A stretch of 64,000 nucleotides of DNA, taken from the NCBI GenBank assembly GCA_036768485.1, contig JAVLUZ010000161.1:11849510-11913509 (forward strand), in the 5' to 3' direction. The position numbers were made by a program, and so were the translations under genes. The notes below the pieces were generated by a model. The model did no database searches, was not told the DNA's origin, and was given only the letters and a program-made list of their open reading frames with translations. Of this stretch, positions 1 to 9,838 are shown in pieces (within the stretch, counting starts at the first letter, position 1; every line of letters starts with the position of its first letter). The DNA comes from Mermis nigrescens (lineage: Eukaryota; Nematoda; Enoplea; Mermithida; Mermithidae).

Positions 1-830
1 CGATCAAAAAGCATTTTGGGGCTCATCGGTTTAAATAAATTCAGTATCTTTTCGCAATAAACGGAAAAGTGGTTTCGCAATTTTTGCGAGATCTTTCACA
101 ATTTTTTTGAACCATCGCACTAGACCGAGAAATTTTCGCAAAGCTTTCACCGTTATTGGAACTGGAAAAGCGACTAAATCGGCAATTTTAGATAAGTCGG
201 GAGCAATACCTAGCAAACTGATGCAATGGCCCAGAAACTGGACTTCAGCATGCGCTAAATGGAACTTTTCTGGTTTAACCCATAAGTTCGTGTTTTGTAA
301 TGCATGAAAGACGTTTTATAGATCTTTTAGATGTTCGGAAAACGTGCGCGAGAAAACAATTATATTGTTGATATATTCTAAACATGTTTTCCAGTTTAAC
401 CCAGCAAGAACTAATTCCATAAGTCGTTTAAAATCGGCAGGGGCATTTTTTAAACCAAAATCTAACACTTCGAATTCGTAGTGACCTACGGGACAGATAA
501 AAGCAGTTTTTTCACATGATTTATTGTCAAGGGGGATCTGCCAATACCCAGATTTTAAGTCTAGCGTACTAAAGAAGGCTGCAGACCCAAGGGCATCAAA
601 ATAATCATCAATTTGAGGAAGGGGGTAAATTTGAGTTTTTGTCACATTATTTAAGCGGCGTTAATCCACAACTGGGAGAAGGGAACCATCCTTTTTTCCA
701 ACTAAAAATAAAGGGCTGGCCCAGGGGCTTGTTGTTGGTCTTATGACGTTTTCCGCGAGCATTTTGTTAATTACTTTTTGCATGACTTGTCTATGCATGT
801 GTTTGACGTGGTATGTTTTGCCTACAACAG
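1..830 (-). pseudogene. pol: E1 reverse transcriptase, degenerate
   Basis: The minus strand reads as a Ty3-type RT across several ORF pieces: the finger motif SPWASPLFLVGKKDGS near 700, then LPQIDDYFDALGSAAFFSTL, LDLKSGYWQIPL and FGLKNAPADF, and after them the thumb/connection segment (LGLVRWFKKIVKDLAKIAKP, 31-216). The catalytic YxDD box reads YINN at 364-375, with both aspartates replaced by asparagine. A TAA interrupts the block before RRLNNVTKTQ and a TAG follows EHLKDL. The RNase H half would continue beyond position 1. The altered active site and stops make this a pseudogene. Confidence 0.9.
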
Positions 831-1115
831 GGGATTATCCCCTGTGTCAATATGATGTTTAACGAGTGGAGTTTGACCAAGCGGTTCGCCTTTTAACGCA
901 AATATCGAATTATATTTTTGGCATAGGTCACGGCTTTGTTGCTGTTCTTTAGAGTTAACGATGCAACCTTGAAAAGCCTTATTTATCAAAGAGAAAAGTT
1001 CAGTTGACCAATTGTCAGAAACAGCAATATGGGACACCACATCAACATCTGGCATTAACGAGCCAATCAATTCTCCTGTGTTGACTTGAATAGGCGATTT
1101 AGAGATATTACAGAA
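831..1115 (-). pseudogene. E1 protease-RT linker
   Basis: The minus-strand reading at 822-1070 ends in YNSIFALKGEPLGQTPLVKH followed by HIDTGDNPLL, the usual lead-in to a Ty3 RT. E2 has the counterpart at about 13090-13190, recognisable although frameshifted. A stop near 1105 separates it from the protease reading frame. It has no function of its own; it joins the protease and RT parts of the polyprotein. Confidence 0.7.
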
Positions 1116-1800
1116 TCACAAAGGAAAAACGTTAAGTGATGTATCGATGATAGCAGGGGCGACAAAAAGTGAACTTTTGTGCATAAAATCGGGAGTAGGC
1201 TCAAACAGTGCTACATTAGCATTGTAAGAACCGTGACTGATATAGGCTAATGTTATTAATTTGTGACGCTGCAAACTAGTGATTAATTCCAAAATTGACA
1301 AATGGACACAGATAGGACATGCAATTTTAGCATTAGGATTGGCACAAAACTTCAATTTTTCGTTAGACAATAAAAGGTTTAATTTTATACCATTTATAAA
1401 AGCACAATCCTCGATGGGATTCACCCAGAGCAATGCAGAATGGCAAAAATGAAAAGCGAGAAGTAAGTCTTCTGGCAAATTATCGATAATAGACACTAAT
1501 GCGGAGATAGTATAGTCGGCGATAGTTATAGTCATATTAAATTTGAAGCAAACAATTGCTGTCATGTTTCCTATGCCGTGCACTATATTAGACATTTGTT
1601 TCGGTGGTAACTTGAAACCAAGTCTTAAAAATGCCGCAGTAGTCATCATTGTGACTTGCAAGCCTTTATCAATTAGTGCCGGGATTTTAACACCATGAAT
1701 TTCAGCTAGGATGGTGGTAAATTTGTACCTGCATGACTGACAATTGGAGTTTCAGAATCCTTATTTAGGGTGGGGATATCGCCATTTTTTCGTAGACTGC
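1116..1800 (-). pseudogene. E1 retropepsin and post-protease module
   Basis: The minus-strand frame holds a retropepsin-like domain. The active-site loop reads IPALIDKGLQVTMMT at about 1640-1680; the expected DTG triad is DKG (1662-1670), so the catalytic motif is lost. The flap-like and C-terminal stretch VSIIDNLPEDLLLAFHF and the following module with EDCAFINGIKLNL and ANPNAKIACPICVH are shared with E2 (EDCAFANGFRVELP, DTQTACPVCARV). This cysteine-containing module between protease and RT is conserved in both elements, so it was under selection in the living ancestors. Upstream residues SHAGTNLPP match SHASTNLPT of E2. Confidence 0.85.
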
Positions 1801-1808
1801 TAATCTTT

Positions 1809-2240
1809 GTTGCAATCTGTAAGAGTCTCACAAAACTGGGCAGACCCGAAGGTCCGCCACTGATCAGTGTTCAGTCGCTTTCACGAGCCGAACCAGCACT
1901 CAAACAAAAACGAGGATTGGCTGAGTTTTATGCCCACCTGGAGCATAAACTCACGGGTTAAAACTCGACTGCAGCACTGTTGAAAAGGCAGTGTGCAATA
2001 CCGATGAAGCAACACCAAGAGAGCTACAGACGGGCTCTATCGATTTGTGCATAATGATGCAACTAAGAGAGCAACAGATTGGCTCTATCGATTAGTGCAT
2101 AATGGCCTGGTGAGTGTGCTAGGCATACCGCTATAGCCCGTCTTAGCTCGTCATCAGCATGAATGAAGCCTGTTAGGGTATTACCTTCCCGTCATAGGCA
2201 TTTGAACCGGAGTTCAAAAGGCATACTGATAGCAGTTACA
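1809..2240. repeat. SINE-like insertion in E1 with 7-bp target duplication
   Basis: Alignment of E1 to E2 breaks here: gag text ending near 2246 should join directly to the SHAGTNLPP segment near 1770. The 432-bp extra block is flanked by AATCTTT (1802-1808 and 2241-2247). It carries two tandem units of about 46 bp (GGCTCTATCGATTTGTGC near 2034, GGCTCTATCGATTAGTGC near 2080) and a GGTTCAAATGCC stretch on the minus strand near 2210 that resembles a Pol III B box. No poly-A or terminal inverted repeat is visible. A SINE or a short unidentified element is possible. Confidence 0.5.
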
Positions 2241-2245
2241 AATCT

Positions 2246-4327
2246 TTCATATTCTTCCAAAAATCTCGAGATGCAAAACTTTCTTCATGCTTTTTAGCCT
2301 CAGATGAATTAGAGGTAACCGTGTTCACATATTTTTTGGCAAAAAGGGCGGTTGTGGAGGGGGTAAAGCTCTGGCTAGTTGGTAATCCGCTATGTGCGTG
2401 ACATGAGGTGAGTAATTATATGGCGCAGACCAATAAGTAGAATTATAATAAGTATTACGCGGTTCTGGCGGATAACTCACGTAAAGATTATTTTGGCGAT
2501 AATCATAAGATTGAAAACGATTATCATAAGGCTGATTTTGAAAATTTTGACAATAATTTGGCGCATAGTCATTATGGTTTTGTCGAAAAATTGGGCGCGA
2601 GCGTATTGATTCAAAACGTGTGTCAGAATTCTGCGACATAGGTTGGAGATTTTGGCTTTGATTGCAATATCTAGGCTTAGATGGCTGTCAATTATTATAG
2701 TCCGGGAGCGACAAAGAGCGACTACGATTATTCCATGAATGCTGACTGACTACGCGGATGCGTGGCGGGCTAATGTTTTGATTGTTGTGCATTTTCATCT
2801 AATTTGCGCTGCTTTAGCCATTTAAAACATTCATCTTGAATATGACCAGTGCGCTTACAATATGTGCAAAATTAACGCGATGAAGATTCCTCATTTTTGG
2901 GTCGTTTTGAGCCACTATAGGTTTTAGTGCACAATCAGAATCAACATTGCTCACAAAACGTACAGGTTCTTTAGGAATAGCACCTCCAGTAGGAGTAGCA
3001 ATTGCCAAAACGTAGGGTGTTAGCGCTTTTTTCGCTGCAAGTTGGCAATTAGCATACTCTGTACATTTAGCATTATGCAAAAACTCATGCAGAAGGGCTT
3101 CCGGCGCTCGCTGATACACTACAGTTGAAATTTTGGGTAGCATACCGCGCTTTAATTGATGTCTAAGCATGGAATTAAATTGTGTTGAGTCGACTTCAAT
3201 TTGGGTTGTGTGCGCTTAAGTTCTTGATGAAGCACGAGATAATATGCTTGCACGGACTCATGTGGCTGTTGCTTATGGTCAAGAAAGTGATCATATAAAG
3301 TATCGTGATCAAGTGGACGAAATTCCGCGATCATAGCATACTTAGTTTTTGTATATGATCTACGCACTTCTTCAGGCAACGCTTCATATAAACTTAGAGC
3401 ATAATCGTCGAAAAATGATGACACAAATTCAGCTCTGCAAGCTTTATCAATTTTGTAAATTTTTGCCTTTCAAATTCATTGAAAAATTTTTGTATATCCG
3501 TTTTCTCAGCTTGAAAAGATTTCCTAGCAGCGACTGGAATATGTAATTGCTGTAAAAATGGACCATAATTAACGGCCTTGGCAACCAATGACCCTTCATT
3601 TGAAGAAGCAGATGAATTCGAATTATGGCGAGTGCGACGCAAACTGCGACTACGATGCAAGCAAAAAATAATCATCGAAAAATGATGACACAAATTCAGC
3701 TCTGCAAGCTTTGTCAATTTTGTAAATTTTTGCCAATCTTTCAAATTCATTGAAAAATTTTTGTATATCCATTTTCTCACCTTGAAAAGATTTCCTAGCA
3801 GCGACTGGAATATGTAATTGCTGTAAAAATGGACCATAATTAATGGCCTTGGCAACCAATGACCCTTCATTTGAAGAAGCAGATGAATTCGAATTATGGC
3901 GAGTGCGACGCGAACTGCGACTACGATGCAAGCGACACGAATATTCATGCTGCAAATTACTAGTGTCCTCATCTAAGAACGTAATGTGACGCTGACTCGT
4001 TGATGGCGCGTTTATATTATCATTGATAGGCATTGATTCGTCATCAGGATATAATACATTACCTTGCGCCAAAAAATTATCGCTCCTCTGATGCGAAGTG
4101 TGCTGCATGGGCGTGCATTCCGCATTAGGGGGAAAAATATTGCAAGGGTGGCGGGTTTAAGGATGATTGAGCCATATTATTTGCAGAATTAGGCACGAAT
4201 TCAGGTGCTAACTGATTTAAAGGCCGATGCGAAAATTGTGATGAATTGAGTGCGAATTCAGCAATTTGCTGGTTTAATGCTCGCTGTGAAATATGCGCAG
4301 AATTAGATAAATTATCCGCAGAAATGG
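2246..4327 (-). pseudogene. gag: E1 gag: capsid and nucleocapsid part
   Basis: On the minus strand, capsid-like text runs from about 4108 (INYGPFLQQLHIPVAARKSF, then QGEKMDIQKFFNEFERLAKI) through SSFFDDYALSLYEALPEEV and FRPLDHDTLYDHFLDHKQQP to LRHQLKRGMLPKISTVVYQR. A CCHC zinc knuckle (CTYCKRTGHIQDEC) lies at 2827-2868. An Asn/Gln/Tyr-rich tail follows (2325-2639). The same order and motifs occur in E2 at 10900-11850. Gag forms the particle and binds the RNA. A 267-bp tandem duplication (3401-3941) and several frame changes break the frame. Confidence 0.85.
3401..3941. repeat. Tandem duplication inside E1 gag
   Basis: About 260 bp at 3401-3661 is repeated with few changes at 3668-3928 (spacing 267 bp). 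Both copies contain the FLQQLHIPVAARKSF coding stretch on the minus strand and the box GGCGAGTGCGACGC. The junction AAAAAATAATCA is simple AT sequence. It doubles the capsid N-terminal segment and shifts the frame, so it is damage after or at insertion rather than functional gag structure. Confidence 0.85.
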
Positions 4328-4345
4328 GTTTTAGCTAGTGATGTA

Positions 4346-4540
4346 AAAGATCCAGATTTTTACCCAGATCCAGATCCAGATAAAGATCGGGTTCAGATTT
4401 TCTGACAGATCCAGATCCAGATCAGATAACCAGATCAGAAAATAGCCAGATCCAGATCCAGATCGTTTTGCCAGATCAAAATTTAAAAAGATCCAGATAC
4501 AGATACAGATCCAGATAAAATTTTTTTTGTGCAGCAATTT
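4346..4540. repeat. Left subterminal AGATCC array of the hAT-like element
   Basis: About a dozen copies of CAGATCCAGATC-type 6-bp motifs with interspersed AGATCGGG and CAGATCAGAAAATA. The same longer pattern recurs near the other end (6966-7110), partly reverse-complemented. Such subterminal repeats commonly serve as transposase-binding sites in hAT elements; that role is inferred here. Confidence 0.75.
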
Positions 4541-5461
4541 GTATTGCTGAAAAGGAGGACGTAAAGCGCCCGAGCCCACATGGATTGGGGAGTCTTGGGT
4601 GGCAGGACTAATATAAGAGCCTCCCCAGAGAGGTCTGGGGCAGAGCCAAGGAAAATTTGCATTTTAGAGCTTTTGCATAATAATGATATCAGTAAAATTG
4701 TCTAAAAAGTACCAATGGGCATGAAATTGAGGCATAAAAATGTAAAAATTATTACAACAGCTTTAATTGACAACTTTATAAACGAAACGGCATTGAATTT
4801 TCACAGGAACGTGAGATGTCTGGAATTTGGCAACATTGTGGTTAAACAGGAGAAACAAATGCTTCTTTCGATCGCTTGTAAGAAAGAAAGGGTGTATTAT
4901 TTCAGGGGATCACTGTCAAATAACAAACAATACATTTACCTAACAACACAAAATGCAATACTATGAATAAATTAGCTTAATTTCAATTCTACAAAGAAAA
5001 ACGCTGTTAAAATTCATAAAAAATGACAGATGCACCTACTAAAACTATACATGTACAGGATAGAAATTCTGGGGGGTCAAGGTCAAATTTTTTTTTCAAA
5101 CATCAAAAAAGCGATAAAAATGGCCCATGGGCACTAAGTTTTTAGACGTTTCTCGATGTTGCGAATCGACTGAAACAACTTTTTCAACAAAGATATTTCG
5201 GAAAAATTTAAGATTTTCCCATTTTTAGGCAAAAAAGTCTCTCAAAGGTCAATTCTGATGATAATTTATGTCAAAAAACAACCTTCAATACATTTTTATC
5301 ACTTAAGTTACTTTTCTGCAGAGCTTCAAAAATTTTTCTGAAAGGAAAAAATTATGGGGGTCAGCGGCACTTTTTGGCCATTCAGGGGGTCAGCACAGAT
5401 CTGGGGGGTAAAAACCCCGAGCAGACCCCTCTCCCCACTCCCGCGTGCATGGGTGATGTCT

Positions 5462-5705
5462 CAACAGCCTCACTAGTCCCAACAGCCCCACCGTCCCAAC
5501 AGCCCCACCGTTCCAACAGCCCCACCAATAATCACAACAGCCCCACCAATCCCAACAGCCCCACCAATCCCTACAGCCCCACAAATCCTAACAGCCCCAC
5601 CAATCCCAACAGCCCCACCAATCCTAACAGCCCCACCAATCCCAAAAGCCCTACCGTTCCAACAGCCCCACCGTCCCAGCAGCCCCACTAGTAATCCCAG
5701 CAGCC
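5462..5705. repeat. 18-bp minisatellite, left arm
   Basis: Tandem copies of an 18-bp unit, consensus CAACAGCCCCACCAATCC, with some shortened 12-15-bp units (CCACCGTC). The same unit in reverse complement forms the array at 6366-6840, so the two could pair as a long hairpin. Pro/Ser/Thr/Asn-rich ORFs across it are produced by the repeat and are not considered genes. Confidence 0.9.
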
Positions 5706-6365
5706 TCACCATTACTGCAATCGCTATTATACGATATAATAAAATCAGGCAATATTAATTGTTTATGACAGATATTTTTTTGACTATTTACCGAATTCGT
5801 ATATTTCATCAAGACCTTAAACGAGTGTGCATGTTTACATTTTCAGAATAAGTCTACCTGAGAAACTGGTAAACCTGCCAGAATTGAAGCTTCAGCATTT
5901 GTGCGCAATCCAGGATTTTGCCTCATTCGAGTCATTTCGCAAGATTGGATTCCTGCTCATTATGGTCTACTTTACACTGCCAGAAAAAATAAAAAATGTT
6001 CTAGTGAAAAAGGAAAGATAAGTGCTAAAATTAAATGAAAATCAAAACTTTCACGCTATCTGCTTCAAAATAGCCAGAAACTGTGGATTAGCGTAGTTTT
6101 TACGCAATTTTAACATTAATACCAGTTTTGAGGTCAATTTTTGGCTCAAAACTCCTTCTCCAGACCGATCGTGCTGTGCATCTATGATTATAACAGTGGG
6201 ACAGTTGGAACCAACATTGGCAGCGAACAAATTCTGTGGGTCTGTTGGCTTAAAGTGACCGAGAAATGTGCTAAAAATAAAGTTCTGGGGGTCTAACATA
6301 ATTTGGGGGATTACCAGAATTTCGGGTTGGGGGTTTAACTCTAAACATCCCTTCCCCCACGCTTA
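5706..6365. other. Spacer between minisatellite arms
   Basis: AT-rich, no convincing gene. From about 6115 rightward there is text of the dispersed 'CTGTGCATCTATG' family (also near 43900-44000 and 61500-61612), followed by G-runs and CCCCCACGCTTATGTG, which resembles a short-element end. It would be the loop if the flanking minisatellites paired. Confidence 0.5.
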
Positions 6366-6840
6366 TGTGTGCTTAGGACAGTGCGACTGTTGGAACGGTA
6401 GGACTGCTGAAACGGTGGATCAACCTGGGAATTGGTGGGGTTCCTGAGACTGGTGGGGCTGTTGAGATTATTGGTGGGGCTGTTAAGACGGTGGGGCTGT
6501 TGGAACGGTGGGGTTGGTGGGATGGTGAGACTGTTGGGATTTGTACGGCTGTTGGGATTGGTGGGGCTGTTGGGATTGGTGGGGCTGTTGGGATTGGTGG
6601 GGCTGTTGGGATTGGTGTGGCTGTTGGAATTATTGGTGGGGCTGTTGGGATTGGTGTGGCTGTTGGAATTATTGGTGGGGCTATTGGGACGGTGGGCTGT
6701 TGTGACTGGTGGGGCTGTTGGGATGGGTGGGGCTGTTGGGATTTTTAGGTGGGGCTGTTGGGATTTTTTGGTGGGGCTGTTGGGATGGTGGGCTGTTGGG
6801 ACAGTGGGGCTGTTGGGACTGGTAGGGCTGTTGGGACACA
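6366..6840. repeat. 18-bp minisatellite, right arm (inverted)
   Basis: Tandem copies of GGTGGGGCTGTTGGGATT, the reverse complement of the left array, with variants (GGAATTATTGGTGGGGCT) giving a local 36-bp higher-order unit. It lies about 660 bp from the left arm. Gly/Val/Leu-rich and Pro-rich ORFs here are repeat artefacts. Confidence 0.9.
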
Positions 6841-6965
6841 ATCCATGCATGTAAGGCTACGACTAATTAAATAACCTATCTACAGCAAATCGTAAAACAG
6901 AAAGAATACCTACCATCGTGCAAGAATAACTTTCTGATCTGTTTAACCAGATATAACTTGACTAA

Positions 6966-7110
6966 ACAGATCCAGATCCAGATAAAGATCGGGTTCTGAT
7001 TTTCTGGCAGATCCAGATACAGATCAGATTACCAGATCAGAAAATAACCAGATCCAGATCCAGATGATCTGGATCTGGATCTGAATCTGGATAAAAAGAT
7101 CAGATCCAGA
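6966..7110. repeat. Right subterminal AGATCC array of the hAT-like element
   Basis: Repeats of CAGATCCAGATC, then a turn into GATCTGGATCTGGATC, immediately inside the right terminal repeat. The block CAGATAAAGATCGGGTTC is shared with the left array in the same orientation, so the right end holds both direct and inverted copies. Confidence 0.75.
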
Positions 7111-7136
7111 TGATCTTTTACATCACTAGTTTTAGC

Positions 7137-8182
7137 GCATGCTGCTCACAAATACCTGAGGAAATAGGCGCGAACTCAACAGGTGAGCACTCACTCATGT
7201 GTAAAATAGGCACAAAAGTTTTTTCGGATGCGAGTACAACCTAAGGCTTAGGATTATTAATTGGAGGCCAAATGACGGGTGATGAATTATCGAAATAGGT
7301 TTCAGTATTTACTGACTGTTCGATACGCCGTTTGGGTAATTCGATAGGTACATGATTAATTACGTTTCTGTCAGTATGAGATCACAAAGACTGATTAGCA
7401 CACCTGGGCGTGGGGGTTTGGGGGTATGCACCCCCCCCAGAAACCAAAATATCCCCCAGAAATCAAAATACCCCCAGAAATCGATTTTTGAAAATTTTTT
7501 TCGTTTTTTTCGCAATTTTTTGATGCCAATGGATAGTGCTTGATTAGAAACGTCGAAAAATGGTGTTTTTATCGCCATACCACCATTTTTAAGGCCATTT
7601 TTTGACCTTCAAAAATCTTGCACCCCCCAGAATTTTCTTGCTGCCCACGTATGCTGATTAGCCTCAGGGCGACCAGAAAACGTAGCCGTAAGCTGTAAAT
7701 TATTACTTTCATCATGCATTTGATGCATTTCTTGCGCATGTTGAGAATTTATTTTTTTGAATATTCTCAAGAACAGTCGAAAGAATTCAATCAGAATTTG
7801 TCGAATTAGGGCGATTTTCGTCCTCATTTTGCTTTTCAGAAGCATTACTTTCCAAATCAAAAGTTTGAATAGGTAAAACGGCTTTGTCTTCAGGTTGATT
7901 ATTATTATTATTCGCGCAAAAGTTAGGATCATTATTAACAATCGTTTCGTCAGAAAGTATTTCACCAAGTGTATTGGCAGAATTTCCGGTTCCTGAACGG
8001 ACACTACCGGTAGTCGATTCATTATGCGAAGGTATGACAGAAGTATTATTTGCCATAGAGGGTAATTTATTATTATCGTTTGTTAGAGAACTAGTATGAT
8101 CATTTTGCGGTTGACGCAAGGAGCGAGATTGCGGTGGCACTTTTTTAGCTGGCGGAGTATGAAGAATTTTCTTACCACCCAT
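7137..8182 (-). pseudogene. gag: E1 gag N-terminal part
   Basis: The minus-strand start MGGKKILHTPPAKK (ATG at 8182-8180) parallels MPGKKLAGKMTKTG of E2. TLGEILSDETIVNNDPN aligns with TLCQILNETTIPNPQR of E2, which fixes the homology. An upstream TTG-initiated reading exists but the ATG agrees with E2. The region is hydrophilic, Asn/Ser-rich and probably disordered. It is frameshifted near 7800 and interrupted by the short element at 7399-7653; reading resumes at 7398 (IELPKRRIEQSVNTETYF) and stops again before the hAT insertion. Confidence 0.8.
7399..7653 (+). mobile_element. Family A short hAT-like element, copy in E1 gag
   Basis: Starts CACACCTGGGCGTGGG, ends GCTGCCCACGTATG, with imperfect inverted ends (CAYACSTGGGC). 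The 8-bp duplication CTGATTAG lies at 7391-7398 and 7654-7661. Landmark interior text is TTTTTTGATGCCAATGGATA. It has no coding capacity. The same family occurs at least ten times in the window. Confidence 0.9.
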
Positions 8183-8387
8183 TTGAAAAAATGGAACGTT
8201 CAAAATTGAATCATTGGGTAAAAGAAATTTTCAGCAAAAATCGGCTATCTTCAAATCCAAAAAAATTTTCGCATCTGACCCCTCCAGGGAAGTAGTTTTC
8301 CAAAAATGTAACTATACTTACCAGGGTAGCAATAAGTATGAAGAAGAGGCGAAGAAAATTATGTGCGTGGCGGAAATATATCACTTA

Positions 8388-9611
8388 TGTAGAGATGGCT
8401 CTACACCCCGTTTTTGCCGCATTGGTTCAATGCGAAATTCCATTTGTTTTGTGCTAAGTTGTACATACATTCCATTGACTGTTTGACCCAGATGCTCAAT
8501 TTTGTGTAATTTCTATTTGCACATACGCGACCACTCAGCGTAACACTTTAGTGTGTCGCCCAGGACCACCTTCCCTCTTAAAATTATCATATCTTCATTT
8601 CCTTTCCCACACATATTTTCAATAAGAATCCGGGATAGGAAAATGGGCACTTGGGCTTAATGCGACTTGTTGAATTGGTATGTGTGCTATCATATCATAC
8701 ATGTGTTAAAACTCCATATGTGTGTGTCTCATATTCGTGTCTATTTCATTTGTATATTCTTTACCGTAAGCTTTGCCCATAGGCCTATTGTTATTCTCGT
8801 AGATCCATTCCACATTTCTTTGTCCGCATTTGATACGCCTCTTTTTCGTATCGTTTAAAACTGCATGCGAGCGCAGTTTTGACGATCATTCCTCCACTTT
8901 AAGTTTTTTTTCGTTTTACATGGGCTTCTGGTTTTTGCCAGCTTCTATGCTGTGCCCGTTTTCTTTTCCGTGCGACGTGTTTTTCCGCACATAGTCTCCC
9001 TTGTTTTCCCCTGCGTGGCTGCAGGGAAATCTCGTCATTTTTGTCACGTAGTGGGCAGGCTTTTTCGCCCCTACGCATTTGTTATTTTATTTGTGTGCCT
9101 TAATGGCATTTGTTGTATGCCGTTGGCGGGCTACGTGCTCTCGTAATTACAGTGTTGTTTTAACCAAGCGTAACACAACAGTCGGCAGCATGCATCTTCA
9201 TGCTGTCGCGTTTTTATTGCTTCATAATTTTCTGTCCAAAATATTGTAAAATTAATTATTTAATTAACGATATTGGGCTCGGTTGAATTTCCGTGCTGTT
9301 GAATTCTGTTCTTGTGCTACTGTACTTAGGAACCTTCGTATTTTCAAGCACCGTAATTCGGTCCCCAAAACAAGTTAAATAATAATCTTTTTGAGCCCTC
9401 AATTAGGTTTTCAAGGAACTTACATTATAATGGTACTTAATCTCAAAAGGGGTTAAGTAAGTAAGTTTCACCAGGTGCGTGCAGTTGAGGGCCGGGCTAC
9501 CTTGAGCCAGGGCGGGCCTTACCCCCGAGTCGCCTTTCGTGCGAGCGCGTGAGCTTAAGCTAGGGTGTAAGTAAGCAGTGAGTGTAGAGCTTAGCCGGGC
9601 TCACACTTACA
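8388..9611 (+). repeat. E2 5' LTR
   Basis: Begins TGTAGAGATGGCTCTACA (itself palindromic) and ends CACACTTACA; pairs with 20615-21849. It contains a stem-loop GGCAGCATGCATCTTCATGC near 9183 that is retained in the other LTR, and a purine/AT segment AAAGGGGTTAAGTAAGTAAG near 9447. No clear TATA box was identified. The ORFs seen inside are small and not supported as genes. Confidence 0.95.
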
Positions 9612-9632
9612 TTGGAGGTCATTCACGACAAC
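9612..9632 (+). promoter_or_regulatory. E2 primer-binding site region
   Basis: TTGGAGGTCATTCACGAC follows the LTR directly; TGG one base downstream of the LTR is the usual complement of a tRNA 3' CCA end. Which tRNA is not decided. E1 has the related TTGGAAGTCTCCCTT at the same place, which supports the assignment. Confidence 0.75.
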
Positions 9633-9838
9633 CGGCCGAGCTAACATGGTTTCATTTTTTGCCCAAAAATTTCAAAAATATTCCACTTGGTGTAACCATA
9701 TTGTGTTTGTGTGCATTCTTAACATTTTTACTGTTTGTGTGCATTTTTGACTCTATTGTGTTCGTGTGCGTATTTTTTCTTGGTCGAGATTGGCCAGGAC
9801 ATAAATTTTTGTCCTGATCCTAATCTCACCTGTCTGCC
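9633..9838 (+). other. E2 leader between primer site and gag
   Basis: T-rich untranslated leader with repeated TTTGTGTGCATT motifs (9704-9760). No gene. It probably carries packaging signals, as in other LTR elements; nothing specific can be shown. Confidence 0.6.

Larger units (their letters stand above)
4336..7128. mobile_element. Non-autonomous hAT-like foldback element with 8-bp TSD
   Basis: Perfect 17-bp terminal inverted repeats (TAGTGATGTAAAAGATC) bound a 2793-bp block. GTTTTAGC is duplicated at 4328-4335 and 7129-7136, and removing the block restores the E1 gag reading. TAGNG-type ends and an 8-bp target duplication are hallmarks of the hAT superfamily. No transposase is visible inside, so it would have been moved in trans. 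Both subterminal regions are rich in GATCCAGATC repeats, possible transposase-binding arrays, and the interior has two inverted minisatellite arms. Confidence 0.85.

Noticed and set aside
5374..5712. Proline/threonine-rich protein genes on both strands
   Set aside because: Open frames on both strands and in several frames follow directly from the 18-bp repeat; no start context or conserved non-repeat part.
6341..6854. Gly/Leu/Val-rich membrane-like protein or Pro-rich protein
   Set aside because: Same minisatellite in reverse orientation; multiple-of-three repeat keeps all frames open.
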